Assembly (NCBI RefSeq): GCF_018417635.1
Contig: NZ_CP071007.1
Span: 1,736,501-1,800,500, forward strand
Source: Pseudomonas sp. SORT22
GTDB lineage: Bacteria > Pseudomonadota > Gammaproteobacteria > Pseudomonadales > Pseudomonadaceae
Reading direction: 5' to 3'
DNA: 64,000 bases
A program made the translations under genes and the position numbers. Numbering within the stretch: the stretch's first letter is position 1; each line of letters opens with the position of its first letter. The notes under the pieces are model-generated. The model made no database searches and was not told the origin of the DNA. It saw nothing but the letters and a program-made list of their open reading frames with translations. This document shows positions 1 through 8,495 of this stretch, one piece after another.

Positions 1-1
1 T

Positions 2-685
2 TGGCAACTGGACCTGCCGCGGCCGGTGCGCGCGCAACTGGACCCGTTCGGCAACATCCTGCATGTGCTGAGCCTGGAAGAGCCACATTCTGACCTGGTC
101 ATCGGCGCCCGTGGCCTGGTCGATATTGATGAAAGCCGCGAGGCCGAGCACGAGTTGCAATCGCCGCTGCCGTTCCTGCGCTTCACCCGCCTGACCGAAG
201 CTGACGAAGCCTTGCGTGCCTTCGCCAGCCAGCACTGCCGCAAGCGCCGTGACCGCTCGACGTTGATCGAACTGATGAATGCCCTGAACCAGCGCATGGC
301 CTACAGGCCCGGCAGCACCGCCGTGGATACCAGCGCCGCCCAGGCGTTTGCCGGCGGCGCCGGGGTATGTCAGGACCACACCCATGCCTTCCTGGCCTGC
401 GCGCGCAGCCTGGGCATCCCGGCGCGCTATGTGTCCGGTTACCTGTTCGACAGCGACAGCCAGCAGATGGCCAGCCACGCCTGGGCCGAAGCCTGGCTGG
501 AGGATGCCTGGTACAGCTTCGATGTCACCAACCAACTGGCCCGGCCTGAACGCCACCTGAAACTGGCGGTGGGCCTGGACTACCTGGATGCCTGCCCGGT
601 GCGCGGCATGCGCCGCGGTGGTGGTTTCGAGCAGATGCACGCCAAGGTGCTGGTGACCCCGACCCTCAACGCCCAGCAGCAGTGA
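2..685 (+). CDS. Transglutaminase-like family protein (5' partial)
   Basis: The frame is open to the window edge, so the true start lies upstream; the GTG at 26 is internal. The visible 227 residues end with a papain-like transglutaminase core: cysteine in GAGVCQDH, histidine in SHAWAEAW and aspartate in SFDVTNQ form the expected Cys-His-Asp triad. The N-terminal part matches the beta-strand domain usual for bacterial proteins of this type. These enzymes are thought to cleave or cross-link amide bonds, often beside circularly permuted ATP-grasp and alpha-E proteins, which would lie upstream and cannot be seen. Substrate unknown. Confidence 0.85.
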   Translation, partial: WQLDLPRPVRAQLDPFGNILHVLSLEEPHSDLVIGARGLVDIDESREAEHELQSPLPFLRFTRLTEADEALRAFASQHCRKRRDRSTLIELMNALNQRMAYRPGSTAVDTSAAQAFAGGAGVCQDHTHAFLACARSLGIPARYVSGYLFDSDSQQMASHAWAEAWLEDAWYSFDVTNQLARPERHLKLAVGLDYLDACPVRGMRRGGGFEQMHAKVLVTPTLNAQQQ

Positions 686-688
686 GCC

Positions 689-1489
689 TCAGGGTTTGCG
701 CGTGGCCATGTGGGCCAGGTACGCCAGCAGCGCATCCAGCTCGCTATCGCTGATGACCGCTGCGGCAAACCCGGGCATTTTTGCCTGGGGCCACTGGCGC
801 AGGCTTTGCGGGTCACGGATGTAACGCCGGAGGAAATCGGCCTGGAAGTACTCGGTCGGGTTGTGCGGCAGGTTCAGGTCCGGGCCGAACTGGGCGTCCC
901 CGGCGCCGTTGAGGCGATGGCAGGCCAGGCAGTTCCTCTGGAACACGGCAAAGCCCTGGTTGACCGGGTTGTCGGCGTTAATGCCTGGCGCCGGGCGCAT
1001 GGCCGGGAAGCGTTCGGCCACTGCCGCCAGGCGGCGAATGCTGGCGACCTGGAAAGGCCATTGCTCAGGGCTGATGCGCCCGGCTTGCGGGTCGGTCCAG
1101 ACCAGGTAAAACGGCCCGGCACCGGGCTTGCCCTTGGCCAGTGCCGGCCAGGGTCTGGCCGGGTCTTCAATGGCCAGCCAGGCCCGCGCAGGGCCGTCCT
1201 TGAGCAAAGGCGCGGCGGGCATCTCGGCGGCGAAACCGTCCAGGGCAATGGCTTGCAGGTGATCATCGGCCTGCACTCCCTGTAGGAGCACAGCTAGTGG
1301 TACCGCGCGGTAATGCATGGTTCGCTTGTAGGAAACGTCGTTTTCAATCTGGATATCCTGCGCCAGCGGATGCGCCAGCAACTCGGCGCTCTGCCAGTGG
1401 CGGCTGCCGTTGCCCAGGTCGAGGGTCAACTGCGCCGCCTGCAGGGGCAGGCACAGCAGGGCGAGCAACAAGCTGAAACAGTGGCGCAT
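689..1489 (-). CDS. Exported c-type cytochrome, single haem
   Basis: A 266-residue protein with a Sec signal peptide (about residues 1-19, ending LQAA). The first half looks like a molybdopterin-oxidoreductase-type beta fold without obvious cofactor residues. The C-terminal third is a class I cytochrome c: haem attachment motif CLACH at about 187-191 and likely axial methionine in KMPGF near 238. It should act in the periplasm as an electron carrier, partner unknown. It is convergent with the transglutaminase gene, with a 3-nt gap. A 31-residue membrane peptide gene lies upstream on the same strand. Confidence 0.85.
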   Translation of the reverse strand: MRHCFSLLLALLCLPLQAAQLTLDLGNGSRHWQSAELLAHPLAQDIQIENDVSYKRTMHYRAVPLAVLLQGVQADDHLQAIALDGFAAEMPAAPLLKDGPARAWLAIEDPARPWPALAKGKPGAGPFYLVWTDPQAGRISPEQWPFQVASIRRLAAVAERFPAMRPAPGINADNPVNQGFAVFQRNCLACHRLNGAGDAQFGPDLNLPHNPTEYFQADFLRRYIRDPQSLRQWPQAKMPGFAAAVISDSELDALLAYLAHMATRKP

Positions 1490-1576
1490 GGGCAGTCTCC
1501 AACCATCAGGGTCGGCAGATTACCTGCACACAACCGGTTTGTGCCAGGCACAAACCGCGGGAAGAGGGCATGCCGC

Positions 1577-1672
1577 TCAGCCGAACAGGCGTGAAAGGTT
1601 CGGCAGGATCAACAGCAGCGTAGTGGCGAAGAGAATGAGCCCGGCTTGACGTACTTTGTGTTGTTTGAACAT
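1577..1672 (-). CDS. Small hydrophobic membrane peptide, 31 residues
   Basis: An ATG frame of 31 codons: a basic N-terminus (MFKQHKVRQ), one hydrophobic stretch of about 15 residues rich in Leu, Ile and Ala, then a short tail PNLSRLFG. A weak AAGGCGG lies about 6 nt before the ATG. The layout (positive end, one helix, amphipathic tail) is that of a single-pass inner-membrane peptide. It lies 87 nt before the cytochrome gene on the same strand and could share its transcript. I have a vague impression that similar peptides occur in other Pseudomonas but cannot name a family. Confidence 0.6.
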   Translation of the reverse strand: MFKQHKVRQAGLILFATTLLLILPNLSRLFG

Positions 1673-2037
1673 GGCTGACCGCCTTTTTGTTGTTATTCCT
1701 GAGTGCCCAGAGGCTTCCTTGTCGTCGATCTGGCGAACATCATTTAACGTGGTGAAACATTAAGTCGCGAACCGTTGCTAATGGGTATACAGCTAACCTT
1801 AGGGTCAACGTCACCCGTGTTTTAGAACGCTTTAATCTGTACTTATTGCGCTTCAGATGTTTTTCGCTATGAGGCCTTTTGCCATCCACCAGCATTCCCC
1901 TTGCTAGACGCCTGCGCCACATCGGCAAGTGGATCCCAAGCTCATGACCGTTCGTCCGAGCATCATACTTGCCTGCGCGCCTTATTCGGGGCAGGCTTTA
2001 CGGGGCAATCCCGCCTTTGTCGTTCAGGACTATCTCT
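1673..2037. other. Intergenic region, no supported gene
   Basis: About 365 bases between the small peptide gene and the amidotransferase, more AT-rich at 1740-1870 than the surroundings. A 62-codon minus-strand frame here (1740-1928) gives a very basic protein with no recognisable family and is not called. Divergent promoters for the flanking genes must lie here, but no convincing -35/-10 pair was found. Confidence 0.5.
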
Positions 2038-2766
2038 ATGTCGCTACGCATCTGCATCCTGGAAACCGACGTCCTGCGACCGGAGCTGGTCGAGCAGTAT
2101 CAGGGCTACGGACGGATGTTCGAGCAGCTGTTTACCCGCCAGCCAATCGCCGCCGAGTTTCGCGTCTACAACGTGTTGAACGACGAATACCCCGATGATG
2201 ACCAAGTGTTCGATGCCTACCTGGTTACAGGCAGCAAGGCCGACTCGTTCGGTGATGATCCGTGGATTCACAAGCTCAAGGCGTTCCTGCTGGAGCGCTA
2301 TCAGCGTGGCGACAAACTGCTTGGCGTGTGTTTTGGTCATCAACTGCTGGCGCTGCTGCTGGGCGGCAAGAGCGAGCGCGCGCACCAAGGCTGGGGGGTG
2401 GGTACCCACCGCTATGTGATGAACGCCAAGGCGCCGTGGATGAGCCCACAGGTCGAAGAGCTGACCTTGCTGATCAGCCATCAGGACCAGGTCACCCGCC
2501 TGCCGGAGAACGCCACGGTGATTGCCTCCAGCGACTTCTGCCCGAACGCCGCTTATCACATCGGCGACCAGGTGCTGTGCTTTCAGGGCCACCCGGAGTT
2601 CATCCACGACTATTCGCGGGCGCTGCTCGAGCTGCGCCAGGACAGCCTCGGCCAGGAGGTCTACCGCAAGGGCATCGACAGCCTGGCGCAGCAGCACCAG
2701 GGCAGCACGGTGGCTGAATGGATGATGCGCTTCGTCGCGCACAAGCCCCAGGGCAGTTCGGCCTGA
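2038..2766 (+). CDS. Class I glutamine amidotransferase domain protein
   Basis: A 242-residue GMP-synthase-like amidotransferase standing alone, without a synthetase domain. The nucleophile is the cysteine of GVCFGHQ and the His/Glu pair is in GHPEF near the C-terminus. The start chosen gives MSLRICILE, the first beta strand of the fold, with CAGGA 8 nt upstream; an in-frame upstream start at 1969 would add residues that do not fit the family. Such lone proteins may hydrolyse gamma-glutamyl compounds or serve an unknown acceptor. It is convergent with corA (9-nt gap). Confidence 0.85.
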   Translation: MSLRICILETDVLRPELVEQYQGYGRMFEQLFTRQPIAAEFRVYNVLNDEYPDDDQVFDAYLVTGSKADSFGDDPWIHKLKAFLLERYQRGDKLLGVCFGHQLLALLLGGKSERAHQGWGVGTHRYVMNAKAPWMSPQVEELTLLISHQDQVTRLPENATVIASSDFCPNAAYHIGDQVLCFQGHPEFIHDYSRALLELRQDSLGQEVYRKGIDSLAQQHQGSTVAEWMMRFVAHKPQGSSA

Positions 2767-2775
2767 GGCCTGCCG

Positions 2776-3747
2776 TTACAGCCAGCCGGAGCGCTTGAAG
2801 CTGGCGTACAGCGCCGTGCAGCCCACGGCGATCCCGCCCAGCACGGCAAAGTAGCCGTAGTGCCAGCTCAGCTCCGGCATGTTCTGAAAGTTCATCCCGT
2901 AGATCCCCGCCACGGCGGTGGGGAAGGCCAGGATCGCCGCCCAGGCGGCGAACTTGCGCTGCACGATGCTCTGGCGTGACGACTCCAGCAGCATGCCGAT
3001 TTCGATGGTCTGGCTGGCGATGTCGCGAATCCCTGCCAGGTCCTCCATCTGCCGGGTGACGTGGATCTGCACGTCACGAAAGTACGGGCGCATGTTCTTG
3101 TCGATGAACGGGAAGGTCAGACGCTGCAGTTCTTCGCTGACCTCGACCATCGGCGCCACATAGCGGCGCAGGCGCAGGATGTCGCGGCGCAGGCTGTGGA
3201 TGCGCTGGATGTCTTCTTCCTTGAGCGAGCCGCTGAGCACGCTGCGCTCAAGCTCCTCGATCTCGCCATGAATGGCTTCGCTGACCGGCTGGTAGTTCTC
3301 GGTGACGAAGTCGAGCAGGGCGTAGAGCACGAAGTCTTCGCCGTGCTCGAGCAGCAGCGGCCGGGCCTCGCAGCGCTGGCGCACCAGGGCGTAGGATTTC
3401 GAGTGGCCGTTGCGGGCGGTGATGATGTAGCCGTTGCCGGCAAAGATGTGGGTTTCGATGAACTCCAGCTTGCCTTCATGGCGCACTGGCGAATAAGTGA
3501 CGATGAACAGCGCATCGCCGAAGGTCTCGAGCTTGGGCCGGCTGTGCTTTTCCAGCGCGTCCTCGATGGCCAGCTCATGCAGGTTGAACTGGCGTTGCAG
3601 GTTGGCCAGTTCCTGGGCGTTGGGCTCTTCCAGGCCGATCCAGACAAAATGCCCGGGTTTGCTTGCCCACTGGCTGCCTTCATCGAGGCTGATATTGGTG
3701 ACTTTTCTGCCGGCGCTGTACACCGCCGCCGCAACGACTCGACCCAT
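2776..3747 (-). CDS. corA: CorA-family divalent cation transporter
   Basis: A 323-residue protein with the CorA design: a large cytoplasmic N-terminal domain, a long helical region (about 150-260), and two C-terminal membrane helices. The signature GMN follows the first helix (YGMNFQNMPE), forming the pore entrance that selects hydrated Mg2+/Co2+. The second helix reads FAVLGGIAVGCTALYASF and ends in a basic tail. It is expected as an inner-membrane homopentamer. Closely related ZntB-type exporters share the fold, so the transported metal is an inference. Confidence 0.9.
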   Translation of the reverse strand: MGRVVAAAVYSAGRKVTNISLDEGSQWASKPGHFVWIGLEEPNAQELANLQRQFNLHELAIEDALEKHSRPKLETFGDALFIVTYSPVRHEGKLEFIETHIFAGNGYIITARNGHSKSYALVRQRCEARPLLLEHGEDFVLYALLDFVTENYQPVSEAIHGEIEELERSVLSGSLKEEDIQRIHSLRRDILRLRRYVAPMVEVSEELQRLTFPFIDKNMRPYFRDVQIHVTRQMEDLAGIRDIASQTIEIGMLLESSRQSIVQRKFAAWAAILAFPTAVAGIYGMNFQNMPELSWHYGYFAVLGGIAVGCTALYASFKRSGWL

Positions 3748-3812
3748 GGTTGTCCGCTTCTTCTGTTAACCGTGCCAGTAGCTTGGTATGACCGGCACGA
3801 TTCGGCAACCGT

Positions 3813-4535
3813 TCACGCCTGGGTCAGTTCACTTTCCATGCGATCGATGCAGTGTTGCATCTGCAGGCGGCACTGTTCGGCCAGGGCCGGCACATCCTGC
3901 TGGGTCAGGCCGCTGGTGGCGATCGGCGCCAGCGAACGGATGATGACCTTGCTGCGCCGCCAGCCGTTGAGCTTCAGGCGGCTGGCATAGCGGCTGACGC
4001 ACACCGGCACGATCGGCACACCGGCTTCCACGGCCATGTGGAAGGCACCCTTTTTGAAGGTGATCAGATGCTCGCCGGCATTGCGCGTGCCTTCGGGGAA
4101 CACCCAGATCGAGGTGTCGTCTTCGCTCAGGGTGCGGGTGGTGGTCTGCATGGCCCGGCGCGCCTGGTAGGCATTGCCGCGATCGACCAGCACGTTGCCG
4201 CCCAGCCAGAACAACTGGCCGAACAGTGGGATCCATTTCAGGCTCTTCTTGCCGATGCACACGGTGCGCGGCGGCACCACATGGCCGAGCACGAACAAGT
4301 CGTAGTTGGACTGGTGGTTGGCGATGATCACGCAGCCCGGCGGCTGGTCGAACAGCGGGCCGACCTCGGCCTTGATCTCAAGGCGCATCAGCCAGGTGGC
4401 GGGCAGGCCGTAAAGGCGTGCACAAATTCGGCTGTTGTCCGGGTTGAACGGTCGGCACAGGCCGACCAGCACACCAAGAACACCGGCCAGGAGAAAATGC
4501 AGCCCCAACAGGAACATGCGGATAATAAAAAGCAT
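3813..4535 (-). CDS. PlsC-type 1-acyl-glycerol-3-phosphate acyltransferase
   Basis: A 240-residue inner-membrane acyltransferase. Motif I is NHQSNYD (catalytic His and Asp), motif III is FPEGTRN, and the following GVPIVPV matches motif IV. An N-terminal hydrophobic helix (about 4-25) anchors it. The family makes phosphatidic acid from lysophosphatidic acid; pseudomonads carry several copies with different chain-length roles, so the exact substrate is open. It follows corA on the same strand after 65 nt. Confidence 0.88.
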   Translation of the reverse strand: MLFIIRMFLLGLHFLLAGVLGVLVGLCRPFNPDNSRICARLYGLPATWLMRLEIKAEVGPLFDQPPGCVIIANHQSNYDLFVLGHVVPPRTVCIGKKSLKWIPLFGQLFWLGGNVLVDRGNAYQARRAMQTTTRTLSEDDTSIWVFPEGTRNAGEHLITFKKGAFHMAVEAGVPIVPVCVSRYASRLKLNGWRRSKVIIRSLAPIATSGLTQQDVPALAEQCRLQMQHCIDRMESELTQA

Positions 4536-4613
4536 TCGTACGACTCACACCAGGCAAACGCGGCGCAGTGTACGGGTGTGCACTTCTATCGGCAAACGCT
4601 CATTGGGCGGGAC

Positions 4614-4647
4614 AGGCCTGATTACACAATTAGTTGCAATCAGGCCT
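4614..4647. terminator. Hairpin after the crotonase gene
   Basis: A perfect 10-bp inverted repeat (AGGCCTGATT/AATCAGGCCT, 14-nt loop) 11 nt past the crotonase stop. No T-run follows on either strand, so intrinsic termination would be weak. It may instead protect the 3' end. Confidence 0.4.
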
Positions 4648-4657
4648 TGGTAGGGGG

Positions 4658-5347
4658 TCAGCCGAGGTGTTCCTGGTCGCGGATGATCGCGTCGTCGAGC
4701 AGCTCCAGCAGAGCTTTGCGCACCTTGAGCTTGGTGTGCTTGTGGGCGTTCATATTGATCTTCTTCAACTGCCGGGCGGCAGTCAGCGCAGCTTCCTGAA
4801 GTTGCTCGACCGGCACGACCTTGTCGAGGAAACCAGCGTCCACGGCGCTGACCGGGTCGAACATCTCGGCATTGATCACCGAGCGGTGGAATGCTGCACG
4901 GCGCAGGCGATCGCGGGCCAGTTCAATACCGGCGTGGTGCATGGTCATGCCGATCTGCACTTCATTAAGGCCAATGCTGAACGGGCCTTCGACACCGATG
5001 CGGTAGTCGGCCGAGAGCAGCAGGAAAGCGCCCTTGGCCACCGCGTGGCCCGGGCAGGCGACGATGATCGGGAACGGGTGCGAAAGCATGCGCCGGGCCA
5101 GGGTCGAGCCTGCGGTGACCAGGCTGACGGCTTCTTTAGGGCCTGCGGTCATGACTTTGAGGTCATAGCCGCCGGACAGAATGCCGGGCTGGCCGGTGAT
5201 GATTACCACCGCGCGGTCCTGCACGGCCTGGTCGAGAGCGGCATTGAAGGCCTTGATGACGTCAGGCGAGATGGCGTTGACCTTGCCGTTGTTCAGGGTC
5301 AGGGTGGCAATGCCGTCTTCGAGGTGGTAGGTAATCAGCTCACTCAT
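4658..5347 (-). CDS. Crotonase (enoyl-CoA hydratase/isomerase) family protein
   Basis: A 229-residue crotonase-fold protein. Both oxyanion-hole segments are visible: ILSGGYDLK near 55-65 and GHAVAKGAFLLLSADYRIG near 100. The first acid of the hydratase pair could be the Glu in LNEVQIG, but the second is not recognisable, so hydratase activity is uncertain and isomerase or thioesterase chemistry is possible. It stands alone. A 12-bp palindrome about 73 bp upstream looks like a TetR-type operator. Confidence 0.85.
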   Translation of the reverse strand: MSELITYHLEDGIATLTLNNGKVNAISPDVIKAFNAALDQAVQDRAVVIITGQPGILSGGYDLKVMTAGPKEAVSLVTAGSTLARRMLSHPFPIIVACPGHAVAKGAFLLLSADYRIGVEGPFSIGLNEVQIGMTMHHAGIELARDRLRRAAFHRSVINAEMFDPVSAVDAGFLDKVVPVEQLQEAALTAARQLKKINMNAHKHTKLKVRKALLELLDDAIIRDQEHLG

Positions 5348-5419
5348 GACAGAGTTCCTTAAAGGGGAGTGGGGCAGACGTTACTCAGGCAAGTGCCCGA
5401 GGTAAAGCGCTGTGACTGA

Positions 5420-5431
5420 CTGACCGGTCAG
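5420..5431. promoter_or_regulatory. Perfect 12-bp palindrome, candidate TetR-type operator
   Basis: CTGACCGGTCAG is perfectly self-complementary and lies 73-84 bp upstream of the crotonase start. Its form is typical of sites bound by TetR-family dimers. No TetR gene is adjacent, so the regulator would act in trans. Confidence 0.4.
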
Positions 5432-5571
5432 CTTGACGGCCCGTTCGCTCGTGCTGACGGGAGTAGGTGAATCGGCGCTGTCAAAGCACGCCAGAGAATG
5501 GCGGCTTTGCCCTGTGTACCGTGGTTTTTTGCTTGAATGGCTTAAGCGCATGAATATTCTGAAAAAAACCT

Positions 5572-5600
5572 TTGCCATCAGAACCTCTTTCGACTACATT
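5572..5600 (+). promoter_or_regulatory. Sigma-70 promoter of tRNA-Ser
   Basis: TTGCCA at 5572-5577 and TACATT at 5595-5600 are separated by 17 bp, followed by a GC-rich run (AGCGCGCC) resembling the discriminator of stringently controlled stable-RNA promoters. The mature tRNA starts 37 nt downstream. Confidence 0.65.
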
Positions 5601-5637
5601 AGCGCGCCTCGACAGGCTGAACTGCTTGAAGAGAAAC

Positions 5638-5727
5638 GGTGAAGTGTCCGAGTGGCTGAAGGAGCACGCCTGGAAAGTGTGTATACAGGAAACTGTATCA
5701 AGGGTTCGAATCCCTTCTTCACCGCCA
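5638..5727 (+). tRNA. tRNA-Ser (anticodon GGA)
   Basis: A class II tRNA of 90 nt. The acceptor stem GGTGAAG pairs with CTTCACC, the anticodon loop CTGGAAA gives anticodon GGA, there is a long variable arm, the T-loop is GGTTCGAATCC, and the 3' CCA is encoded. It reads UCC/UCU serine codons. Confidence 0.95.
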
Positions 5728-5734
5728 TATCTAG

Positions 5735-5770
5735 AAAAGCCCCCGACCTGAACAAGGTCGGGGGCTTTTT
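5735..5770 (+). terminator. Intrinsic terminator after tRNA-Ser
   Basis: Stem GCCCCCGACCT/AGGTCGGGGGC with loop GAACA, followed by TTTTTG. It starts 8 nt after the CCA end. Confidence 0.9.
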
Positions 5771-5798
5771 GTTTTGCCCATGAAAAAGGATGTTTCAG

Positions 5799-6314
5799 AT
5801 GCTCAAAGAATGTTTTACCAAGGCGCAGATCCTCGCCGCCGAACAATTGCTGACCTTGGTCAGCCCGTCGGCGGCAATGGCCAGCCAGCATGTCCAGGCC
5901 CTGCGCGAGGTCGAGCTGGATGAAGACGACATCGAGGAATTCGAGGACGATCCGCAGCAACTGATGTACATCGTCAAGGACGTGGCAGACTGGGAGTCGG
6001 TGTTCTTTGTCGACTGGAAAGACACCGAGTCTTTTGTGCAGAGCGTGCAGCAGCTGGCCGAGGCACGGGATGCCGACGTTACGTTCGGCGTCGAGGACGC
6101 GGAAGATGAAGACTTCCTCGAAGGCACCACGGTGCCCGAACTGATGGTCACCGCCCACGACGAACTGCACAAGCAGGGCCTGGTGCTGTGGAACTGGTCT
6201 ACCGACGGTGACTGCTACAGCGGTTTCATTACCACCAGGGACGTGGCGACGCAGCTGGTGGCGTTGGGTGAGGTGTTGGAAGTGGAAATTCGCGAGGGTA
6301 GCGAGCCGTTCTGA
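5799..6314 (+). CDS. Acidic conserved hypothetical protein (DUF6630-like)
   Basis: A 171-residue soluble, very acidic protein (stretch ELDEDDIEEFEDD). The ATG at 5799 is preferred because AGGA lies 8 nt before it; the in-frame ATG at 5790 overlaps that AGGA. The body contains VFFVDWKDTESF and LVLWNWSTDGDCY, which resemble the DUF6630 family as I recall it. There are no membrane segments or catalytic motifs that I recognise. It lies between the tRNA-Ser terminator and the convergent TonB receptor gene. Function unknown. Confidence 0.7.
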   Translation: MLKECFTKAQILAAEQLLTLVSPSAAMASQHVQALREVELDEDDIEEFEDDPQQLMYIVKDVADWESVFFVDWKDTESFVQSVQQLAEARDADVTFGVEDAEDEDFLEGTTVPELMVTAHDELHKQGLVLWNWSTDGDCYSGFITTRDVATQLVALGEVLEVEIREGSEPF

Positions 6315-6326
6315 CGGCGGTGTCTT

Positions 6327-6354
6327 CATCGCGGGTCAAGTCGACCCGCGATGA
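6327..6354. terminator. Hairpin between convergent genes
   Basis: TCATCGCGGGTC pairs with GACCCGCGATGA (12 bp, 4-nt loop) between the DUF6630-like gene and the TonB receptor gene. There is no T-run on either side, so factor-independent termination is uncertain. Confidence 0.5.
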
Positions 6355-6359
6355 GCCCC

Positions 6360-8495
6360 TCAGAAGCTCACAGACGCCGAAACCCGTGCAGTGCGCGGCG
6401 CCCCCTGAAACAGATAACCATCCCCCAGGTACTCCCCGGCATCGCGCCAGTAGCGTTTGTCGAAGACGTTATCCACCATCAGTCTCAGTACCGTGTCGTA
6501 GCCGCCAACCTTGGTGCTGTAACGGCTGCCCAGGTCAAACACCGCATAGCTGCCGACCTCTAACGTTCCAGCCTGATTGGCGTACTTGCTGGCGCTGTAG
6601 CGCGCACCGCCGAGCAGGGCCAGGCCCGGGATCGGCAGGCTGTAGTCGGCCTGCACCGCAGCGCGCAAGTTCGGTACGTTGAGCGCCTGATGGTCTTCGT
6701 AGTCTGCCGTGCCGCTGTTTTTGACCCGCGCGCGAATTGCCGCAGCACTGGCGTTGATCTGCAGGTTGGAGGTCAGCCAGCCGCTGGCGCCCAGCTCCAG
6801 GCCGATGTTTTTTTGCTGGCCTTGCTGCACATAGGTGAAACCACCGGCACCGTCAGGTTGTGAATACTGATAGGCCTGGCGCAGCTGGAACAGCGCGGCG
6901 CTCAGGCTCAGGCGTTGCCAGTCGCGCTTGATGCCCAGCTCGATCTGATGCGAGGTGGTCGGGGCGAGGATGTCCTGGCTGTTCTGGGCAAACCATGGCG
7001 CCGCACTGCCCGCTGAAAGGCCTTTGCTGTAGCTGGTATACAGTGAGATGTCGGCCCGAGGTTTGTAGATCAACGCGGCATTGGGTAGGAGTTCGTACTG
7101 GCGAGTGTGCCGACGGTCGTTGCCAGCTTCATTGAAGGCTTTTTCGTCCAGGCGCACCACACGTGCACCCAGTTGGGTTTGCCAGTGCTCATTGAAGGTG
7201 ATGCGATCGCTGGCAAAAATACCGTACTGACGGCTGTCCAGGCGCCGTTCGGAGTGCCCTGGCACGCCATCGAACGGCTCCAGTGCAGGGGTCGCCTGGT
7301 AGATGTTAGCGCTGCCGATGAGCTGGTTGAAGGTTGGTCGCTGGTCGAGGGTGCGCCGCTGTGCACCGCTGCCGACGGTCAGTTCGTGGCTCAACCCGGT
7401 CATTTCAAAGCGACCGTTCAACGCCACCTGTGCTTCGTCGATGCGGCGCGTGTCGTCGGGGCTGCGAAAATCATAGACGTCATAGTCGCCTTCCGGGCTG
7501 AAGTGGGCAGCCATGCCGCCTCCTGACCCCCAGGCAAACGAACTGTAGTCATCGATCACCACCTTGCTGCGCGAGGCGCTGACGCTGCCCGTCCAGTTGT
7601 CACTGAAGCGATATTCGAAGCGCCCGCCAAGGTTCAGCGAGTCGATGCTCACCGGGTTGGCCCAGTGCTGATAGGCCAGGCGGTCATGCGGGTCGATGCC
7701 GTGGGGCAGGCTGTTGCCGCCGAGCAACTGGTAGCCCGGCACCGAACGCTGCTCGCGCTGCTGGTATTCGGCATCCAGCTGCAGCACGGCGTCGGGGTTG
7801 ATCTGCCAGTCGAAGGCCAGCGAGGCGAAGTCGCGCTTGCCGTCGGCGTGGTCGACGTAGCTGCGGATGTCCTCATGCGCCAGGTTGGCGCGCAGGCCGA
7901 ACTGACGCTCGCTGCCGAACCAGCCGCCGAGGTCGGTGGCCAGGTAGCGCTCGCCTTGTTCGTTGCTTGAAACCGTCACCGAGCGCACATCCTCCGGGCG
8001 CTTGGTCACGTAGTTGATCAGGCCACCGGGTTCCGACACGCCGCTTTGCAAGCCCGACAGGCCCTTGAGCAACTCGACCTGTTGCTTGTTCTCCAGCGCC
8101 ACGTTCTGCTCGCCGGCGATGGTCTGGCCGTTGATCTTGTAGCTGCTGGCGGCGTTGAGCTCGAAGCCGCGCACGTTGAAGTTTTCGTAGTATCCGATCG
8201 GCGCATAGCTTTCACCCACCGAGGCATCGCTTTGCAGCACTTCACTGAGCTTGCGCACCTGGCGGTCGGCCAGCAGTTGCTCGTTGAACACTGCAATCGA
8301 GGCCGGCGTATCGAGCAGTGGCGCCGGCTGGAAACCGCCGACCGCGGCTTCGCGGGCCTGGTACCCCTCGCTATAGACCTGCGACACCTGCAGCGGGGCC
8401 AGGGTGATGCTGTCCTCGGCCAGGCTGTGTGTAGCCGGCAGGGCCAGGCTCAGGCCGAGCAGGCGCAAGGGCAGGCGAGGGCGAGGCAGGGTCAT
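6360..8495 (-). CDS. TonB-dependent outer-membrane receptor, siderophore type
   Basis: A 711-residue receptor: signal peptide (about 1-26, ending THSLA), plug domain (about 45-165) with LLDTPASIAVF and PGGLINYVTKRP, then a 22-strand-type beta barrel ending in phenylalanine (RVSASVSF), the outer-membrane sorting signal. There is no N-terminal FecA-type signalling domain, so it should not act through a surface-signalling sigma factor. Ferric siderophore uptake is inferred from the plug type; the ligand is unknown. A clear AAGGAG lies before the ATG. No uptake partners are adjacent and I saw no convincing Fur box. Confidence 0.88.
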   Translation of the reverse strand: MTLPRPRLPLRLLGLSLALPATHSLAEDSITLAPLQVSQVYSEGYQAREAAVGGFQPAPLLDTPASIAVFNEQLLADRQVRKLSEVLQSDASVGESYAPIGYYENFNVRGFELNAASSYKINGQTIAGEQNVALENKQQVELLKGLSGLQSGVSEPGGLINYVTKRPEDVRSVTVSSNEQGERYLATDLGGWFGSERQFGLRANLAHEDIRSYVDHADGKRDFASLAFDWQINPDAVLQLDAEYQQREQRSVPGYQLLGGNSLPHGIDPHDRLAYQHWANPVSIDSLNLGGRFEYRFSDNWTGSVSASRSKVVIDDYSSFAWGSGGGMAAHFSPEGDYDVYDFRSPDDTRRIDEAQVALNGRFEMTGLSHELTVGSGAQRRTLDQRPTFNQLIGSANIYQATPALEPFDGVPGHSERRLDSRQYGIFASDRITFNEHWQTQLGARVVRLDEKAFNEAGNDRRHTRQYELLPNAALIYKPRADISLYTSYSKGLSAGSAAPWFAQNSQDILAPTTSHQIELGIKRDWQRLSLSAALFQLRQAYQYSQPDGAGGFTYVQQGQQKNIGLELGASGWLTSNLQINASAAAIRARVKNSGTADYEDHQALNVPNLRAAVQADYSLPIPGLALLGGARYSASKYANQAGTLEVGSYAVFDLGSRYSTKVGGYDTVLRLMVDNVFDKRYWRDAGEYLGDGYLFQGAPRTARVSASVSF

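Noticed and set aside
1740..1928. 62-codon minus-strand frame in the gap before the amidotransferase gene
   Set aside because: Very basic product, no ribosome binding site, no recognisable motif, in an AT-rich promoter-like stretch.
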